In this document: piece after piece, positions 6,524-10,618 of the stretch | Layout: every line of letters begins with the position of its first letter | Numbering within the stretch: position 1 is the stretch's first letter | Assembly: GCA_030595455.1 (NCBI GenBank) | Contig: JAUVDF010000016.1 | Span: 1 to 10,618, forward strand | Source of the DNA: Fidelibacterota bacterium | GTDB taxonomy: Bacteria; Fidelibacterota; UBA8477; JABMPR01 | Length of the DNA stretch: 10,618 bases | Reading direction: 5' to 3' | Program-made: the position numbers and the translations under genes | The notes under the pieces: generated by a model | The model's input: the letters and a program-made list of their open reading frames with translations, nothing else | The model's database searches: none | What the model was told of the DNA's origin: nothing

Positions 6524-8727
6524 TGGCAGCAGCACTCTTAGATCGATTTTTAAGTTCTGATGGGAGTAGCTATCCAGCTGACTTCCAAAATATCCTGAAT
6601 CTCATGTCAGTCAGCAAGTCTATTGGGACAAGTTCTGAGGAATTTATCTGGAAAGCCTATTCCTTTGGCAAGGAAGCTCATAAAGGGCAGCTGCGAAAAT
6701 CAGGTGAGCCCTACTTTTCCCATTGTATAGAAGTGGCCACTATTCTGGCTGAAATGGAATTGGATCCAGTAACTATTTCGGCAGCCTTGCTCCATGATGT
6801 GATTGAAGATACGGGATATACCAACAAAGATGTTGAGCAAGAGTTTTCTGAGGAGTTGGCACATCTGGTTGATGGGGTCACCAAATTATCCGATATTAAA
6901 TTTCGCAGCGAGGAAGATAAGCAGGCTGTAAATTTTCGAAAAATGCTGTTATCAGTGGCCGATGATATTCGGGTGATCATCATTAAATTTGCTGATCGTT
7001 TACACAATATGCGCACCCTGGAACACCTGCCGGCAGTCAAGCAAAGACGAATTGCCAGAGAAACCCGCGATGTTTATGCACCACTTGCTCACCGCCTGGG
7101 GATGTACCGTATAAAATCTGAAATGGAAGATCTGATTTTTAAGATTCTGGAGCCAAAAGCCTCCAGAGACCTTGATAGGCTCATGTCGAAGCGACAGGTC
7201 TTTTTTGAAAAATATATTCAGAAATTTATGGACCCTGTGAAAACCAGGATGGATGCATCAGGGATAGAGGCGACCTATAAAAGCCGTTTTAAATCACGCT
7301 ACTCGATTTTCCGCAAAATGCGGGACCAGAATCGCCCCTTTGAGGATGTGTACGATATTTATGCAATTCGAGTCATCGTGAAGCAGGTCGAGGATTGCTA
7401 TAGTGTTTTAGGGCTAGTCCATTCCTTCTATAAACCTATTCAAGAGCGCTTTAAAGATTTTATCGCCCAACCCAAAGCCAATGGGTATCAGAGTATCCAG
7501 ACCACGGTCGTAGGACCGGATGGATTACCGATTGAGGTCCAGGTAAGAACCATTGAAATGGATCGCACAGCAGAAGAAGGTGTGGCTGCTCACTGGCAGT
7601 ACAAAGAGCGTGGCTCAAAAACAACTCAGGACGATATTGACCAGCAAGTAAACTGGTTAAGGAATTTAGTGGATATTCTGCAGACGGAGGATACCACAAC
7701 TTCACACCAATTTATGGACCTGCTAAAGATTGATCTTTATAAAGATGAAATATTTGTATACACCCCCAAAGGTGAAGTTCGGATTCTGCCACTAGGAGCA
7801 ACACCCCTTGATTTTGCTTTTGACGTCCACTCCCAAGTAGGAATACATTGTATTGGAGCCAAAGTCAATGGTCGCATAAAACCACTGAATAGCAACTTGG
7901 TAAGCGGTGATAAAGTTGAGATTATTACCAGTGACTCCCAGAAGCCTAATTCATCCTGGCTAAAATTTGTTAAAACCTCAAAGGCCAAATCCAACATTCG
8001 AAAATGGATCAAAGGTCAGGAGTTTGAGCAAAGTGTTCACCTTGGCAAAGAGATTTTAGAAAAAGAGTTACGCAAGATCAGTAAAGCCAAAGAGTGGAAG
8101 CATCTTAAAGACCCATATATGACCTTGAAATTTGAATCTGAAGAAAAGATGATCGCTTCCATTGGATCAGGTCACCGTACGGTCACTTCGATTCTGACTA
8201 AGTTTTTTCCTGATGAATATCTAAACCCGAAACCGGAAAAGACCGAAAGTCAGTTTGCTGAATCTTTTCTTAAACGGGCCCGTCGGAATACCAAAGGGGT
8301 TTCTATTCAGGGTATAGATAATATGATGATCAGTTTTGGAAAATGCTGTAATCCAATTCCAGGTGATCCTATTATTGGCTTCATCACCAGGGGACGAGGG
8401 ATAACGGTTCATCAGAAAACCTGTGATACGGTTGGTAGTAACCTGGTTGAAAAAGAGCGCATTATCGATGTTGACTGGTCTGCTGCCAAGGCTCAGAAAT
8501 TTTTAGTACGCCTTAAAGTACTTGCTCAAGAACGCAAACATTTAGTGCGGGATGTAACAGAAACAATATCCGCATATGATATAAACATTGATACGCTTTC
8601 TATGAAGGTTGATGGTGACGTTGTCACTGGATTGGTCATTGTAGAAGTTGAGGGTGTCAAGCAATTGGATCGACTAAAATCAAAACTATTGGCTTCTGAC
8701 GGTGTTATCAGCGTCGAACGAGAATAA
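6523..8727 (+). CDS. rel: Rel/SpoT-type bifunctional (p)ppGpp synthetase/hydrolase
   Basis: This makes and degrades the stringent-response alarmone (p)ppGpp. The 734 residues have the standard long-RSH order. The HD hydrolase domain (~45-195) has Arg58, His67, HDVIEDT (91-97) and Asp158 all intact. The synthetase domain (~250-360) has R255xK257, YDIYAIR with Asp278, RFKD (309-312, the RxKD form of bifunctional enzymes rather than ExDD of RelA), and EVQVRT with Glu338. TGS follows (~405-470), then a helical region, the Cys-rich stretch GKCCN...HQKTC (607-634) and a C-terminal ACT domain (~657-734). An oddity is Gln326 where the motif GYQSxH normally has His. Synthesis may therefore be altered, while hydrolysis should be normal. 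The start overlaps the dnaB stop (TAATG). Confidence 0.96.
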   Translation: MAAALLDRFLSSDGSSYPADFQNILNLMSVSKSIGTSSEEFIWKAYSFGKEAHKGQLRKSGEPYFSHCIEVATILAEMELDPVTISAALLHDVIEDTGYTNKDVEQEFSEELAHLVDGVTKLSDIKFRSEEDKQAVNFRKMLLSVADDIRVIIIKFADRLHNMRTLEHLPAVKQRRIARETRDVYAPLAHRLGMYRIKSEMEDLIFKILEPKASRDLDRLMSKRQVFFEKYIQKFMDPVKTRMDASGIEATYKSRFKSRYSIFRKMRDQNRPFEDVYDIYAIRVIVKQVEDCYSVLGLVHSFYKPIQERFKDFIAQPKANGYQSIQTTVVGPDGLPIEVQVRTIEMDRTAEEGVAAHWQYKERGSKTTQDDIDQQVNWLRNLVDILQTEDTTTSHQFMDLLKIDLYKDEIFVYTPKGEVRILPLGATPLDFAFDVHSQVGIHCIGAKVNGRIKPLNSNLVSGDKVEIITSDSQKPNSSWLKFVKTSKAKSNIRKWIKGQEFEQSVHLGKEILEKELRKISKAKEWKHLKDPYMTLKFESEEKMIASIGSGHRTVTSILTKFFPDEYLNPKPEKTESQFAESFLKRARRNTKGVSIQGIDNMMISFGKCCNPIPGDPIIGFITRGRGITVHQKTCDTVGSNLVEKERIIDVDWSAAKAQKFLVRLKVLAQERKHLVRDVTETISAYDINIDTLSMKVDGDVVTGLVIVEVEGVKQLDRLKSKLLASDGVISVERE

Positions 8728-8751
8728 GCCATAGATAGAAAGGACAATATA

Positions 8752-9060
8752 ATGGCAATAACTTACACTAAAAAAGATGTAGCAAAATGGACGGCTGAGA
8801 AGCTTGGCCAGAAGATCTTTCAGACTGAGGAAATTGTAGATGGCGTTTTCACAGTATTGCGTGAAATGATGAGTGGTGATGATAAATCAATCAGAATTGA
8901 AGTTAGAAATTTTGGTGTTTTTGAAGTCAAACCGACTAAAGCAAAACCACGCGCCAGAAATCCTCGCACCAATGAAGAGATTTATGTACCAGCTCGCCGT
9001 AAAACGCATTTCAAACCAGGAAAATTACTTAAAGAGGTTCTAAAGCAGCCCCTCAAATAA
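8752..9060 (+). CDS. HU/IHF family nucleoid DNA-binding protein
   Basis: The small, basic 102-residue protein has the full HU/IHF fold. A helical dimer part (KKDVAKWTAEKLGQ) comes first, then beta strands with IEVRNFGVFEVKPTKAKPRARNPRTNE, in which the RNP carries the intercalating Pro of the DNA-binding arm, and a closing VPARRKTHFKPGKLLKEVL. It bends and compacts DNA. The RNPRTNEEIYVPARR arm and FKPGK end are closer to IHF and Bacteroidota-type HU than to E. coli HU, so I leave the symbol open. AAAGGA (8739-8744) is 7 bases before the ATG. It sits 24 bases after rel and 21 before ruvX; its high expected expression suggests an additional promoter inside rel, but I could not identify one. Confidence 0.95.
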   Translation: MAITYTKKDVAKWTAEKLGQKIFQTEEIVDGVFTVLREMMSGDDKSIRIEVRNFGVFEVKPTKAKPRARNPRTNEEIYVPARRKTHFKPGKLLKEVLKQPLK

Positions 9061-9081
9061 GTCTATTATTGGTTTAAAATT

Positions 9082-9504
9082 ATGCAGGGAAGAATTCTAG
9101 CAGTAGATCCTGGTGGTCGTCGTGTTGGTCTGGCACTGTCAGATCCTATGCGAATTATTGCCAGCCCCTTCAAAACCTTATTGATCAAAAACAATGCTGA
9201 TGCCATTGAGCAAATACGTAGTGTGATCGATGAGCAGGAAGTTACTGAGCTAGTGGTAGGTCTGCCTTTGAGGCCAGGTGCCAAAAAGAGTGAGCAGGCC
9301 CAGCGGGTTGAGACATTCATCGCAGAACTGAAAGCCAGCGTTGAGCAACCCGTACATACCATTGATGAGAGCTATAGCTCAGTTGAAGCAGAAGAATCTT
9401 TGCATCAGATGGGTAAAAAAGTTGGTCAGGATAAAGGTGCTGTGGATCGGATCGCAGCAGCCATTATTTTGAAACAATACCTAACTGAATCCCAGGGTTA
9501 CTAG
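9082..9504 (+). CDS. ruvX: Putative Holliday-junction resolvase RuvX/YqgF
   Basis: The protein has 140 residues, the normal family size, with an RNase H-like fold. Visible motifs are RILAVDPGGRRVGLALSDP with Asp9, VVGLPLRPGAKKSEQAQRV (58-76), Asp95-Glu96, and DKGAVDRIAAAIILKQYL with Asp122. Homologues process 16S rRNA ends (YqgF) and cleave Holliday junctions. The family usually has DERxTT/S after the third strand; here it is DESYSS, so the Arg is replaced by Ser while the acidic residues stay. The start ATG has no recognisable Shine-Dalgarno, unlike hup just before it, so it may depend on translation of hup. Confidence 0.93.
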   Translation: MQGRILAVDPGGRRVGLALSDPMRIIASPFKTLLIKNNADAIEQIRSVIDEQEVTELVVGLPLRPGAKKSEQAQRVETFIAELKASVEQPVHTIDESYSSVEAEESLHQMGKKVGQDKGAVDRIAAAIILKQYLTESQGY

Positions 9505-9519
9505 GGTGGTAGAGTAATT

Positions 9520-10618
9520 ATGACGAAAAGATTTACAACAGAGACATTAGCGATCCTTTCAGGACTCATGTTAACCTTGAGTTTTCCTCCCTTTGACATG
9601 TTCTTTGTGGCTTGGGTAGCCTGGATTCCACTATGGGTGGCATTAAGGCAGGACAACTGGCAAAAAGGGTTTAAGCTGGGCTATATTACCGGTTTTATTT
9701 TTACCCTTACCAGTCTGAGTTGGATTGCCAATAACTCTGGAACTTCTTTCTGGGTTGCATCTGCATCCATGATGGGCAGCGTTGCTTACCTGTCACTATG
9801 GTTTGGCCTTTTTGGCTATATCATGGCTCGCACAGGTAGAAATCTTGGTACCAGGGGCTTATGGCTAGCACCCATATTCTGGGTCTCGGTGGAATTTATG
9901 TACAGCTATCATGGCTATACCTTGGCATTTCCCTGGTTATCCCTGGCCATGACCCAAAATTTTGCACTACCACTGTTACAATTTGCCGAGTATGGTGGGA
10001 TATATGCCGTCAGCTTCTGGGTTGTTACGGTTAATATCACCCTGTTTCAATTAGAATTTGGTAAACTGACTGTCCGTACTCAGCAACTGGTCTGGGGCAT
10101 CCTTGGGTTTTTCATTGTGGGTTCTTTTATTTTCGGTGCAGTACGGATGAAGGTGATTGGCGAAAGCAGTCCCCATAGTATTAGAGTTGGTATTATTCAA
10201 ACGAATCTTGATCCACATCAAAAGTGGATTCGCTCCAAAAAAACCAGGCATGTCAATAATCTTATTGAGCAATCAAATAAAGTCATTGCTGATAGTGCTA
10301 AGATCGTGATCTGGCCTGAAAGTGCCATCCCGGCCCATCTCCATTACTATCCCCAGTTTGATCGTAAGATTCGCAAGATTGTTGAAGCAAATGGGGTTTC
10401 TATTCTAACTGGAGCCCTGCACCATATTGAACAGGGTGGTGAATATCGCTTTTATAATTCAGCTTTCTTTTACTCACCTGGTATGCCGGTTTCAATCTAC
10501 AGTAAACAGGGTCTGGTTCCCTTTGCCGAGCGGATTCCTATGGTTGAAACATTTCCAATTCTGAAAAATCTAAATTTTGGTCAGGCAAATTTTGAACCTG
10601 GAAACGAAGCCCTGGTCC
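9520..10618 (+). CDS. lnt: Apolipoprotein N-acyltransferase (5' part, runs off the window)
   Basis: Lnt adds the third acyl chain to the N-terminal Cys of lipoproteins in the inner membrane. The frame is open from ATG 9520 to the window end (366 codons), so the stop is missing. The first ~210 residues are hydrophobic with several membrane segments (AILSGLMLTLSFPPFDMFF, YITGFIFTLTSLSWI, WGILGFFIVGSFIFG). A nitrilase-like periplasmic domain begins at about IRVGIIQTNLDP (221). The catalytic Glu lies in WPESAIP (Glu267) and the catalytic Lys in YSKQGLVPFAERIP (Lys329); the catalytic Cys should lie just past the edge. GGTGG (9505-9509) is a weak ribosome site 10 bases upstream. It follows ruvX by 15 bases. 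Confidence 0.95.
   Translation, partial: MTKRFTTETLAILSGLMLTLSFPPFDMFFVAWVAWIPLWVALRQDNWQKGFKLGYITGFIFTLTSLSWIANNSGTSFWVASASMMGSVAYLSLWFGLFGYIMARTGRNLGTRGLWLAPIFWVSVEFMYSYHGYTLAFPWLSLAMTQNFALPLLQFAEYGGIYAVSFWVVTVNITLFQLEFGKLTVRTQQLVWGILGFFIVGSFIFGAVRMKVIGESSPHSIRVGIIQTNLDPHQKWIRSKKTRHVNNLIEQSNKVIADSAKIVIWPESAIPAHLHYYPQFDRKIRKIVEANGVSILTGALHHIEQGGEYRFYNSAFFYSPGMPVSIYSKQGLVPFAERIPMVETFPILKNLNFGQANFEPGNEALV

Noticed and set aside
9066..9362. 98-codon minus-strand frame covering the ruvX start
   Set aside because: It is antisense to a clear RuvX coding region, with no ribosome site or recognisable domain.

Overview
The window looks like a bacterial chromosome from the FCB superphylum (Bacteroidota relatives). 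Ca. Marinimicrobia is a plausible but unproven placement. The first protein ends in a Por/type IX-secretion-like C-terminal domain (NYPNPFN...KMVLIQ). The guanylate kinase carries a KGG-x-N-x-KK stretch that I associate with Bacteroidota-type enzymes. Some genes have almost no Shine-Dalgarno sequence while others have a good AGGAG. All genes are on the + strand and no gap without a gene exceeds 300 bases. I see no tRNA, rRNA, CRISPR array, transposase or integrase.

Left part (1-2428), envelope genes: the 3' end of a secreted protein with a sorting-like domain; a protein of unknown function overlapping it by ATGA, with a signal sequence, a degenerate TolB/CsgG-like domain and a C-terminal membrane segment; a possible hairpin; and a transglutaminase-like probable lipoprotein. 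Right part (2592-10618), a tightly packed housekeeping run that could be one operon: yicC, gmk, rpoZ, a family-4 uracil-DNA glycosylase, dnaB, a bifunctional-type rel/spoT, an HU/IHF gene, ruvX and the start of lnt. Gaps range from 4-base overlaps to 24 bases. A textbook sigma-70-type promoter (TTGACA-17-TATACT) lies immediately before yicC.

The run joins GMP-to-GDP phosphorylation (Gmk), the omega subunit of RNA polymerase, the (p)ppGpp enzyme, the replicative helicase, DNA repair and resolution enzymes (UDG, RuvX) and a nucleoid protein. It resembles an extended version of the gmk-rpoZ-spoT cluster of Enterobacteria. Lnt at the end would complete maturation of lipoproteins such as the transglutaminase-like one.

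The most unusual structure is an imperfect direct repeat of about 125 bp. The promoter, ribosome-binding site, start codon and first ~18 codons of yicC (2519-2645) occur a second time at 1219-1341, directly in front of the transglutaminase-like gene. The upstream copy has a damaged promoter and a 1-base deletion, so the relic of yicC coding sequence now reads into the lipoprotein signal peptide in another frame. A second point of interest is a His-to-Gln change in the conserved GYQSxH motif of the Rel synthetase domain.
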